NCBI GenBank assembly: GCA_031401675.1
Contig: JANNRR010000084.1
Coordinates: 1 to 64,000, forward strand
Length of the DNA: 64,000 nucleotides
Origin: JANNRR01 sp031401675
GTDB taxonomy: Bacteria; Pseudomonadota; Alphaproteobacteria; Rhodobacterales; Rhodobacteraceae
Direction of reading: 5' to 3'
The translations under genes and the position numbers were made by a program. Every line of letters starts with the position of its first letter. Positions within the stretch are counted from its first letter, which is position 1. This document shows positions 34,501 through 41,738 of the stretch, piece by piece. The notes beneath the pieces were generated by a model. The model was not told where the DNA came from, did no database searches, and saw only the letters and a list, made by a program, of their open reading frames with translations.

Positions 34501-37087
34501 CGGCGGTGACATCGGCGCGCGGACCCTCCAGCGCCGCATTCAGGCCGACGGCGACCTTGGCATCGGCGGCGTCGCGGACATCGGCGGGCAGTGGGGCGGC
34601 GGCATAGTCGGCCATGCCGGTGTCGGGCAATTCCTCGATCGGCTCCGGGCCTTCGGCAGCGGGGGCGGCAGCAAAGCTTTCATCAACGGCGCGGGGCTGG
34701 ATGTTTTGCTGGCCGGGATGGTCCTTGAAGGCGGTAACCTGCTTGTCGCGGGCGGCCCCGACCGAGGTTGCGGCATCGCCGCGCTGGGTGTCCATCCGGG
34801 TCGCATCAGCATCGCCGCTGAGGGCCACGCCGGGGGCGGCCCCGGCCTTGGTCGAGATGCCCGGGTCATCGGTGCGGATGCCAGTGACAAAGGATTTCAG
34901 GAACGAGGTAAAGGCGTCCCAGAACGAGCCGGACTCTTCGTCCTTCAGGGCTTTTTCACGCACCGCATTGCCGGTAAAGGCTGGCGGTTTGGTCTCTGGT
35001 GTTGCCGGAATCGGGCCGGGATCGGTGCCGGTGGTGCCGTCGCCAACTTCGCCCGCTGGCAGAGTGACTTCGGGGGCCGGGGTGTTCGGAATGTCGTCGA
35101 GGCCGGAGGTCTTGGCGGCAAGTTCCGGCGGGTTCTGCGCCAGATCCTGCTGTTCGCTGCTTATCTTGGTGCTGATCGCGGTGGCAAAGCCCGGTTGTGC
35201 CTGTGCCATCGCCGAGGGGCTGGCGTTGAGATAGGCCCCGGTGGCCTGATCCGAGGGGCCGTCAAGCGACACCGCCGCAATCTCGGCCACCGCTTCGGCG
35301 GGACCGGCGTCGGCGGCTGGCGGCAGGGTCAGATCGGCGGCGGGCAATGCTTCGGGATCGGGTTCGGCTGCGGGGGGTGCCACGTCGGCGGCTTCCAGTT
35401 CGCTCAGCGTGGCGGCCTTGGCGGCATCGGTTTCGGCTTGTGCAGGGTCTGTAGCGGGGTCGGGGCCGAGGTCCGGCGCAGCCATGCTGTCGCCGCCAGC
35501 GGAAACAGCCTCGACCGGATCAGGGGTGCGGGACGTGCTGACAAGGGCAGCAGGCGGCATCGCCATTTTGCCGACCGGATCCAGGAAATGCGTCCAGTGT
35601 TCCAGTTCGTGCCATTTTTCCTGAACCTGGCCGCCCTGATTGTCCTCGCCCGCCGTGTTGCCGTTGATGGTGGCGACCCGCAGCAGCTTTTTCGGCTTGC
35701 CCGCCGCGTCCTTGGCGCTTTCCAGCCCGGTGACCATCGCGAAATGGTTGTTCGGGATGACGTCGATGGCAATGTCGCCCTTGCGCGGCAGCTCGCCCGG
35801 CCCGCGCAACTGCATTGCGTCCAGCGGTACGGCGCCCATTTTCCAGTCCGGGATCGGGATGCCGGCGCGTTTCATCGCCCACCAGGTGAAGATGCCGCAC
35901 CAGCTTGGCAGCGCATCGGCGCGGGCATCCTTGCCGGTGGTCGGGATGATCCGCTGAATCAGGCTCTCGTGCAGGACCGGGCCGCCCAGAGCGGTGTCGA
36001 AATAGTCTTTGAGCCGCTGCCAGCCGATGCGTTTGCCGTCGGGGCCGTGCTGCTTGGCGTTGACCTTGCCCGCCTCGCCCCTCGCCAGCCGGATCGCCGC
36101 CAGAATCTCGGGTCGGACCTGATAGCTGTCGTCGGCGTCGGCGTCGGGGTCGGGCGCGCGCTGCAGCGGGTTGGCGGTGTTGCCGGTCTGGCCGCCGGTA
36201 TGACCGGCATTCAGGCTGCCAATTCGGGCCGCGGGGTTGGCAGCGCCTTGTTGCAGCGTATGGGTCAGTTCGTGCGCCAGCAGGTGCTGACCGGTGCGGC
36301 TGCCAGGATCGAACTTGCCGGTGTTGAAGAAGATGTCGGGTCCACGGGTCACCGCCTGCGCCCGCAGCACCTGGGTCAGTTGCACGGCGGCGCTGTCGGT
36401 GTGGATGCGGATGCCCTGAAAATCGGCACCGAACCGGGTCTGCATCTTGTCGCGAACCGTTATCGGAAGCGGATCGCCCCGGCCACGGGCCCGATCCATC
36501 TGGTCGCGGGCGGTATCGGCGACCGCGGCACCACCGGGTTCCGTGGCCAGCATCTGGGCAGGTTCGTCGGGCGATGCTGCTTCGGGGTCGCTGGCGGTCT
36601 GGGCCGGTTCCTCCGCTTGCGACAGGGAGGGTTCTTCCTCGGCCAGTTGAGTTGGCTCATCTTCGCCCTGGGCTTGCGCAGGCTCATCTTCGGCTTTGGC
36701 TTGCGCCGGTTCGTCTTCGCTCTGCAACTGGGCCGGCTCCTCCGACTCGGCTTTCGGCTGGGTCAGGCCATCCAGTTCCTCGGACGGCGAGGCGGTTTCG
36801 GGCCTGCGCCGGGCCTGCGCCGGGTCGTCGCGCAAGGCGGGGGCGTTGACCGGGGTGATGCTATGCGACGGCGCTTTGCCGGGGGCTGCGGCCGGGGTAT
36901 CGACCACATGCCCGGCAACGCGGTCCGCTTCGCGTTCCCAGCGGTCACCGGGGCGGCCGACCGCCAGACGGGCCTGCACCGGTTCGTCCTGCGCCTTGCG
37001 CAGCAGCGGGCCGGCAAAGAACGGGCGGCGGTTGCCGGTGTGGCTGTCAGTGGTCTTGGGGGCTGTGGTGAGGGCCGCCGTTTTCAT
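31571..37087 (-). CDS. giant DUF4157 eCIS-associated protein with CHAP-like and endonuclease-like domains, putative effector
   Basis: A 1838-residue protein and the strongest effector candidate. The N-terminus is disordered, with acidic repeats such as EDEPAQ at about residues 110-180. The DUF4157 (eCIS core) domain follows, with the zinc-peptidase motif HELTH at 272-276. A CHAP/NlpC-like segment has Cys397 (SWCGIF) and His448 (NNHFAMV). The middle part, about 600-1480, is long and helical, with hydrophobic or amphipathic stretches. The C-terminus carries RGHLVNDNLHGPG and SSNLVP (His1641, Asn1655), the His-Me-finger pattern of DNA/RNA non-specific nucleases. The ATG at 37087, behind GGGGGT, is two bases after the tape-measure stop. 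No immunity gene is adjacent. Confidence 0.85.
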   Translation of the reverse strand: MKTAALTTAPKTTDSHTGNRRPFFAGPLLRKAQDEPVQARLAVGRPGDRWEREADRVAGHVVDTPAAAPGKAPSHSITPVNAPALRDDPAQARRRPETASPSEELDGLTQPKAESEEPAQLQSEDEPAQAKAEDEPAQAQGEDEPTQLAEEEPSLSQAEEPAQTASDPEAASPDEPAQMLATEPGGAAVADTARDQMDRARGRGDPLPITVRDKMQTRFGADFQGIRIHTDSAAVQLTQVLRAQAVTRGPDIFFNTGKFDPGSRTGQHLLAHELTHTLQQGAANPAARIGSLNAGHTGGQTGNTANPLQRAPDPDADADDSYQVRPEILAAIRLARGEAGKVNAKQHGPDGKRIGWQRLKDYFDTALGGPVLHESLIQRIIPTTGKDARADALPSWCGIFTWWAMKRAGIPIPDWKMGAVPLDAMQLRGPGELPRKGDIAIDVIPNNHFAMVTGLESAKDAAGKPKKLLRVATINGNTAGEDNQGGQVQEKWHELEHWTHFLDPVGKMAMPPAALVSTSRTPDPVEAVSAGGDSMAAPDLGPDPATDPAQAETDAAKAATLSELEAADVAPPAAEPDPEALPAADLTLPPAADAGPAEAVAEIAAVSLDGPSDQATGAYLNASPSAMAQAQPGFATAISTKISSEQQDLAQNPPELAAKTSGLDDIPNTPAPEVTLPAGEVGDGTTGTDPGPIPATPETKPPAFTGNAVREKALKDEESGSFWDAFTSFLKSFVTGIRTDDPGISTKAGAAPGVALSGDADATRMDTQRGDAATSVGAARDKQVTAFKDHPGQQNIQPRAVDESFAAAPAAEGPEPIEELPDTGMADYAAAPLPADVRDAADAKVAVGLNAALEGPRADVTAAATIRDTDQSAGIATAEADAAKINTEADNAQRKAVTDNRAKVAKLQGDGMTEAHGAVNDFNKTAATEQTAKRKGIAGHVKEEEVKAKTEITKGETQAETARLQGEKDAAAKKAALEEDQKKGSWWDRAKEAIKSVVNVITKAIDDIFTAVRSAVAGFIEAAKNAAIGLINKARNWVVTQINDFRDWAKKQVDTYLADTFPGLAKRINGAIDTVANAAVTVVNVVADAAIAGVTALADGLAKLLDKILSVYQTALKTVVRVAGAAATGDFAGALRAVIEGACDIAGVSPKPIFDFLDRAGKAVNSILKDPVGFISNLFRAIGAGMSGFFGNIRTHLISGVIGWLTGALQEVQLTGPFDFTLSGILKIVLQVLGLTYANIKAKVIKAYPPSGKAFDLVEKGVEIVQRLLNEGPTALLDDIRAQMSDLKDIVMGGIREWLIITAIKEGVVWLLALTNPASAIIKAVKLIFDLVMFLVERFQQIKDFVMTVYDAVAAVAAGNFTAVTKGVEDALAKSIPVLISLFASVLGLGNIAKQVKSIIGKVTKPINKVIDAVVKKIVAFAKKLLKGVKGAAGKAKQKAGDVVEKISTWWKERRKFKSADGGNHSIHYRGAAGKADLMVASNPQLISTFLAGKQKDANASPADKKVAGEAAAQYQVVLGHETELEKLRAAREKTSNKDKVAYRAATGAVNSEIRKFRNALDALSTILQRASFGDEDDALVRTHLAYTGAGDKNAEALPLTYLSGNTKGSGPSQDPPDWKHAVDLDTKPDGTSASTWVRGHLVNDNLHGPGESSNLVPITKDMNAEMEAKVEAPAKSAIKERGKLFFYRTAVTYWQESQPVGSFPQKLVVTWGTAKRKQGNPKEFEPDQPRSPVTITMKSKPPAVATSYKPSINGGSATHLKLAIAPHGPITGYFVADVLLKEFKDHGAYSNESNMQDRLYTNVKAQIVAALGSTAALDRRRHVQATYTAITKGDVGV
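36560..36760 (-). repeat. acidic Glu/Pro/Ala/Gln repeats in the effector N-terminus
   Basis: Imperfect repeats of the type E-E/D-E-P-A/T-Q, with alternating A-K-A, A-Q-G and L-Q-S linkers, cover about 65 codons of the DUF4157 protein. The region is acidic and probably disordered. It may act as a loading or flexible leader segment in the tube lumen, which is inference. Confidence 0.7.
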
Positions 37088-37089
37088 GG

Positions 37090-38409
37090 CTACCCCCACT
37101 CCACGGTCAGCATTTTCGGCATGAACGGGGTCTTTATCCGGCTGATCGTCCAGGGCAGATGATCCAGCAGCACGTCGAGGCTGCGCCGCTCGACCCGCAG
37201 GTGCGGGCCATTTTCAGCCTGGCTGAGCGCGCCGGGGCGGGTCAGAAAACCTTCGCGCAGCCCGTCGGGCGAAGTGGCACCCAACCGGGACCAGTGGCGG
37301 ATCACCGCACGCAGCAGCAGGTCCGCCTCGGTTGCCACGTCCGGGCCGATTGTGGTCGCGCGGGGGATCGGAGCCGACAGCGGCAGGCCGCACAGGAGCT
37401 TGGCCAGCAGGCAATCGGGTTCGGGCGGGGCGACATCGCCGGTGAAGAGGTGATGCGCCAGCAAGACGGCGCGTTCCTGTGCATCGCGATCGCGAAAGCG
37501 GTCCGGGGCGGACAGGAGGCCGAGCGCATCGAAATACGCGAACAGGTAGGGATGCAGAATCACACCGCCAGCTGCGGTGACGGGAAGCAGTGTTGCGGCA
37601 GGCAAGGGCTGCGGCTCCGGGGTTTCGGGCGCGGGAAGCGGTGCGTCGTCGGTCGCACCGGCAAGGGCGGCCACCAGTGCCCCGGCCAGCGCTGCCGCCG
37701 CTGCCGGATCATCGGGACGTGCGGCGAGTTGTGCCAGCGGGGCCAGCAGCAGGTGGCCGGATTTCGGGGCAATCGGGGCGGCTGCTGCCGCGTCCGCCAG
37801 CCCAAGCGGCCATCCGGCGGTGGCGAGGATCATCCGTGCCAGCAGTCGTTCCGGGAACTGCAGGATCAGCCGCCGGCGGGCCGCCGGATAGGACAGCGCG
37901 GGCAGCAGGGCGCGAAGCAAGACCGCCAGATCAGCCGCGCCCGGGCCGGTCAGTTCCGCCAGAAGTGCGGTCAGGGCCGGGCCGGGGCCGGGCCACGGCA
38001 GGGTTCCGGTTCGCAGATAGTGCAGCAGGGCCGGAATGAGCTGCCACACGTCGGCGGCGGCGCGGGTGGAAAGCAGGACGTGCGGCGCAACCGATGTCTG
38101 CGACCTTGCCGTGATGGACTGGACGGCGGCGGGTGGCAGGGCCTGCCGCAGCGCAAGGTCAAGCGCTTGTTCCAGCGCGTGGGTCAGGGCCGCCAGTGTC
38201 GGCGCGATCCGGCCAAGGTCAAGGTGCAGCCGGTCCAGCGTGATGGTCCTGCTTTGGTCTGCCACCCCGTCGAGCCCGGCCGCGATGACTGGCAGCACCT
38301 GACCTTCAAAGCCTGCGGTGAAGGCTGCAGCCAGCGCGGTGTGACCGGCGCGGTCCTTTGACCGCAACTGCAGCCTGATCCGCCCGATCCGGTGATCCGC
38401 TGTTGACAT
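37090..38409 (-). CDS. CIS tape-measure protein (Afp14-like, cis_TMP)
   Basis: A 439-residue protein of the contractile injection system tape-measure family. The N-terminal pattern RIRLQLRSKDR and the stretch ITLDRLHLDLGRI match it, and the C-terminus LLDHLPWTISRIKTPFMPK ending in VEWG is diagnostic. The tape-measure protein sets tube length in related particles. It lies between the 1100-residue protein and the DUF4157 protein, the usual place before the ATPase. The central Ala/Leu/Pro-rich part is less conserved. Its short length suggests a short particle, though length scaling in this family is not established. Confidence 0.88.
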   Translation of the reverse strand: MSTADHRIGRIRLQLRSKDRAGHTALAAAFTAGFEGQVLPVIAAGLDGVADQSRTITLDRLHLDLGRIAPTLAALTHALEQALDLALRQALPPAAVQSITARSQTSVAPHVLLSTRAAADVWQLIPALLHYLRTGTLPWPGPGPALTALLAELTGPGAADLAVLLRALLPALSYPAARRRLILQFPERLLARMILATAGWPLGLADAAAAAPIAPKSGHLLLAPLAQLAARPDDPAAAAALAGALVAALAGATDDAPLPAPETPEPQPLPAATLLPVTAAGGVILHPYLFAYFDALGLLSAPDRFRDRDAQERAVLLAHHLFTGDVAPPEPDCLLAKLLCGLPLSAPIPRATTIGPDVATEADLLLRAVIRHWSRLGATSPDGLREGFLTRPGALSQAENGPHLRVERRSLDVLLDHLPWTISRIKTPFMPKMLTVEWG

Positions 38410-38423
38410 CCGCGCCCGTCCCC

Positions 38424-41400
38424 TCAGTCGAACAACAGGTCAACGGAGGCCGGACGCGAGCGGTTCACCTTGACCTCTTCGGCCCTTGTCGACCGGCCAC
38501 GGAAAGTCGCCAGCACCATGTAGATTCCGGTCGGCAGCGTGACGGTGAAGGCGCCGTCGGCATCGACCGGTTCGTTCAGCACGGCGCCGGTGTCGGCACT
38601 GGTGATCTGGACGATGGCGCCGGGCACCGGTCGGCTGTTCACCAGCGTGTCGCCGGCCACGACCTTGCCGCGCAGGGTGCCGTTGGTGGGGCGTGGCGTG
38701 GGTACCGGGGTTGGATCGACCGGCGGGCCGGGAAACGGCTGCGGCTGCGGGGTTGGCCGTGGTCTGGGAGTCGGTCGTGGCGTTGGCGTGGGGGTTGGGG
38801 TCGGCGTGGGGGTCGGGGTTGGGATGGGGGCGGGTCTGGTGGCACGATTGTCGCCCATGAACTCGGCTTCGGCATCCAGCGCATCGGCGAACATCACGGG
38901 CAGGCAGAGGTCGCCCAGCACCACGAATTCTTCCAGTGGATGGTCGATCTGCGGCTTGCTCGCGACCTCCATTGCCTTGATCGCCACGCTCAGATCGGGG
39001 GGCGGCGGGTTCTGGTTGAACAGTTTGGCAAAGATGTCGGAGTAGGTTCGGGACGTCGCTTTGACCGCCTCTGCCAGAACCTGTTGCAGTTGGTCGCGGT
39101 GACAGTAGAGCAGCACAAAGGTACCGCCGGCCGGCACGCCGCCCATATGTTCCAGCCCGGGGTGACGCCTTGCATACTGGTTGAGCAACAGACTGCTGAA
39201 TCCTTCGCGCAGTCGCTTGGCCAGTTCGTCGGTCACGGCACTGCCGCCGAACTGGGCGGCGACGGCGGCGACGGTGCCGCGGTTGGCAATGATGGCGCGG
39301 TTGGCCGCTACCGCCTCCGGCGCAAGCCTTTCCGGGTCGGTTTCGGCCTGATCGGCATAGGCATCATAGGCCGCCTGCAGGCCGCGGATGGCGCGGGAAA
39401 ACGCCGGCTGGTCGAATTCGGCCAGCGAGCGGACAGAAAGCGCCTGCATCACCTGTTCGGCGCGGGCCATCATGGCGACGGCCAGATAGGCCGAGGCGGC
39501 CTGATCGGTACCACCGCCCAGGCCGGCGATGGCCACCTGCACCCGGTCGATCAGCTCGCCCGCCAGCAACGGGTCGCGCACCCGGTCAAAGATCGCGGCG
39601 ACGGCGATGGGTTCCAGCGGTTGGCTGCCGGTGCCGATGACGAGCCCTTGCGTGAAGCCCTGGCCGATGATCGCACCGTCGCGCAGGCTTTCCAGTGCGG
39701 TGTCGCTGAAGCGTTTCAGTTCGATCTCGGCTTCGGGGTCGAGGCTGATGGGGGTGAAGCTAAAACGCCCCATACGGGTCAGCGACAGGTTGCTGGTGGC
39801 GGCGGTGAGTGGGCCGGCTGCGCTGGTTGTGACCGAAGATATGCCGCCTGTGGATATGCCGCCCGTAGATATGCCGCCTGCAGTCATGCCGCCCGCGAAA
39901 GGGCCACCCGCGGCGGCACCGGCAGCACTGGTTTCGGGCCGGGTTGTGCCGGGAGTGCGGGTGGCCCGGCCGGCATCGATCCGGCCGAGGGTCTGGACCA
40001 GCCAGACCTGAAAGGCGAAGACCCCGGCCAGGATCATCTGAAACGCGGTATCAAGGTCGCGCATCTGGCCAAGCAGCAGCGGCCGCATCGCAGCCTCGGC
40101 CAGCGCCAGTCCGCTCTGGTCCTGGCGGTTGTCGCCCAACAGCGCAAAGACCGGCTGCACCGCAAAGGTCAGCCCCAGCGCGCGTTTCTGCAAGATGATC
40201 TGCTGCCAGGCGGAGGCCAGCGGTTGGCCGACCACGCCTTCGATCCGGTAGAAGTCCACCGCATCGTCGCGCTGCAACAGCGGATGCTGCAAGGGATCGG
40301 CGGGGATCAGGCTGTACGATGCCACGGTCCCGCGCAGGCTGCGGCGGGATTTTGGCCACGACCAGTTGGCATGCAGGCTGCCGGCCGGATCGAAGCGGTA
40401 GGAAAACGGGATGGCGCGGTCGCCCAACGCCGCGATACCGGTGCGTGACGGGGTGATGCGGATCGGGGCCCCGACCAGGGGGCTGGCGAAATAACTTTGG
40501 CCGAGCAGCACCAGACGGCGGAACAGGGTGCGCAGATGCGCGCTTGCCTCCAATGTCAGCGTCGGGGCCGGGACGAAATGGTGCCGCCGCGCGGCGGGTG
40601 GCATGTCGGGGGCCGGGCCGCCGGTCAGGCTGCGCGGATCGAACGCCGCCATGTCGGAGACGTCCTTTGGCAGCGCGTCGAACGATTGCGGTTCGGCGGT
40701 GGCGTCACCCAGGAGGACATGGCGCGGAAAGCGGCCTTCGTTCGGGGCGCATTCGGCATCATGAACGGCGGCGGCATCCAGAAACTCGTTGGTTGCCAGC
40801 AGCAAGTCATGTGCGGCGTCATAGAGGTTCTGTGACAGCGCCGGCATCATAGCCCAATGCCAGAACATGGGCAGGAAATGGTGCGGCGGGATGGCGCCGT
40901 CTGGGAAACGGTCGGGTGGGAAATCGGCCTGCAACAGCGGGCGATAGGCATCGAACGTGGCTTGCAAAGCGGGTTGGGCCCGCAACAGCGCGTCGAAGGC
41001 CAGTGTAGCTTGCCGAGTGGCCAGCGTGGGCCAGGTCAGCGCGCCGCTGCCGAACGGGTTCAGCCGGTCGAGCCGCAGCCGATCCAGCGCCAGCCTGGGA
41101 TGGGTGGCGCGGTCGACCGGATGGCCGGCGATGCCGCGCTCATCACCTAGAATCTGCAGGGCAACGGCACGCGGGATCAGGAGGCGGCGCAGATTGTGGC
41201 TCATCGACGAGCCCTTGTCGGAACAGTCGTTCACATCGCAGTTCTTCAGCGCGTCGCGGCGGCGTTCCAGAAACAGCATCACCACCTTGTCGGCCATGAA
41301 GGCGGCGGTCAGCGGTTGTGGTGCCGGTTCGCCCTGGGCCGGGATCAGGTCGGGCGGCACCAGTTCGAACGCGGGACGCTGCACGCCAGCGTCGAACAGG

Positions 41401-41726
41401 AAGGGATAGCGCGCCTCGGCCCGTTCCTCGGCGGTGGCGGTGTCGGTGGACGGGATCGGAACCGTATAGGGGCGGGCGCGGTCGAACACCCGCCCGGGTT
41501 CGTCGATCAGATATCCTTCGGAGGTGACGGCCACGCCTTTGGACAGGTGCAGACGACCGGCACCGGACTGCCAGTCCGGTTGCAGGCCGCAGACCACACC
41601 GATCCCGATCAGCCGCGACCGGGTCAGCCGGTCCTGCGGTTCCAGAAAATCGATGATGTCGTTCAGGGCGGCCTCGGTCAGGACCTGACCACTTTCGAAC
41701 ACCGGATAGAAGGTCTGAACAGTCAT
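38424..41726 (-). CDS. large eCIS structural protein in the fibre (Afp13) position
   Basis: A 1100-residue protein between the second baseplate protein and the tape measure, where Afp carries its tail fibre. The N-terminus FYPVFESGQVLTEAALNDII and IGVVCGLQPDW resemble a family common in eCIS loci. A low-complexity GGIST stretch lies mid-protein (about 39838-39898). Near the C-terminus a Pro-Thr repeat (38725-38832) leads into an 80-residue carboxypeptidase-regulatory-like beta-sandwich (GTLRGKVVAGDTLVNSRPVP). A proline-rich stalk plus beta-sandwich suits a surface-exposed adhesin-like tip. Exact role is unproven; it could also be an inner baseplate part. Confidence 0.7.
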   Translation of the reverse strand: MTVQTFYPVFESGQVLTEAALNDIIDFLEPQDRLTRSRLIGIGVVCGLQPDWQSGAGRLHLSKGVAVTSEGYLIDEPGRVFDRARPYTVPIPSTDTATAEERAEARYPFLFDAGVQRPAFELVPPDLIPAQGEPAPQPLTAAFMADKVVMLFLERRRDALKNCDVNDCSDKGSSMSHNLRRLLIPRAVALQILGDERGIAGHPVDRATHPRLALDRLRLDRLNPFGSGALTWPTLATRQATLAFDALLRAQPALQATFDAYRPLLQADFPPDRFPDGAIPPHHFLPMFWHWAMMPALSQNLYDAAHDLLLATNEFLDAAAVHDAECAPNEGRFPRHVLLGDATAEPQSFDALPKDVSDMAAFDPRSLTGGPAPDMPPAARRHHFVPAPTLTLEASAHLRTLFRRLVLLGQSYFASPLVGAPIRITPSRTGIAALGDRAIPFSYRFDPAGSLHANWSWPKSRRSLRGTVASYSLIPADPLQHPLLQRDDAVDFYRIEGVVGQPLASAWQQIILQKRALGLTFAVQPVFALLGDNRQDQSGLALAEAAMRPLLLGQMRDLDTAFQMILAGVFAFQVWLVQTLGRIDAGRATRTPGTTRPETSAAGAAAGGPFAGGMTAGGISTGGISTGGISSVTTSAAGPLTAATSNLSLTRMGRFSFTPISLDPEAEIELKRFSDTALESLRDGAIIGQGFTQGLVIGTGSQPLEPIAVAAIFDRVRDPLLAGELIDRVQVAIAGLGGGTDQAASAYLAVAMMARAEQVMQALSVRSLAEFDQPAFSRAIRGLQAAYDAYADQAETDPERLAPEAVAANRAIIANRGTVAAVAAQFGGSAVTDELAKRLREGFSSLLLNQYARRHPGLEHMGGVPAGGTFVLLYCHRDQLQQVLAEAVKATSRTYSDIFAKLFNQNPPPPDLSVAIKAMEVASKPQIDHPLEEFVVLGDLCLPVMFADALDAEAEFMGDNRATRPAPIPTPTPTPTPTPTPTPRPTPRPRPTPQPQPFPGPPVDPTPVPTPRPTNGTLRGKVVAGDTLVNSRPVPGAIVQITSADTGAVLNEPVDADGAFTVTLPTGIYMVLATFRGRSTRAEEVKVNRSRPASVDLLFD
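38725..38832 (-). repeat. proline/threonine-rich repeat encoded in the fibre-position protein
   Basis: A run of alternating Pro-Thr, then Pro-Arg and Pro-Gln codons links the main body of the 1100-residue protein to its C-terminal beta-sandwich. The DNA is a short GT-rich tandem pattern and may vary in length by slippage. Confidence 0.75.
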
Positions 41727-41738
41727 CGGATGCTCCTG

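Noticed and set aside
34268..37162. 964-codon plus-strand open frame opposite the DUF4157 gene
   Set aside because: It is a shadow of GC-rich coding DNA. It has no domain, is very rich in Gly and Arg, and lies antisense to a gene with clear motifs.
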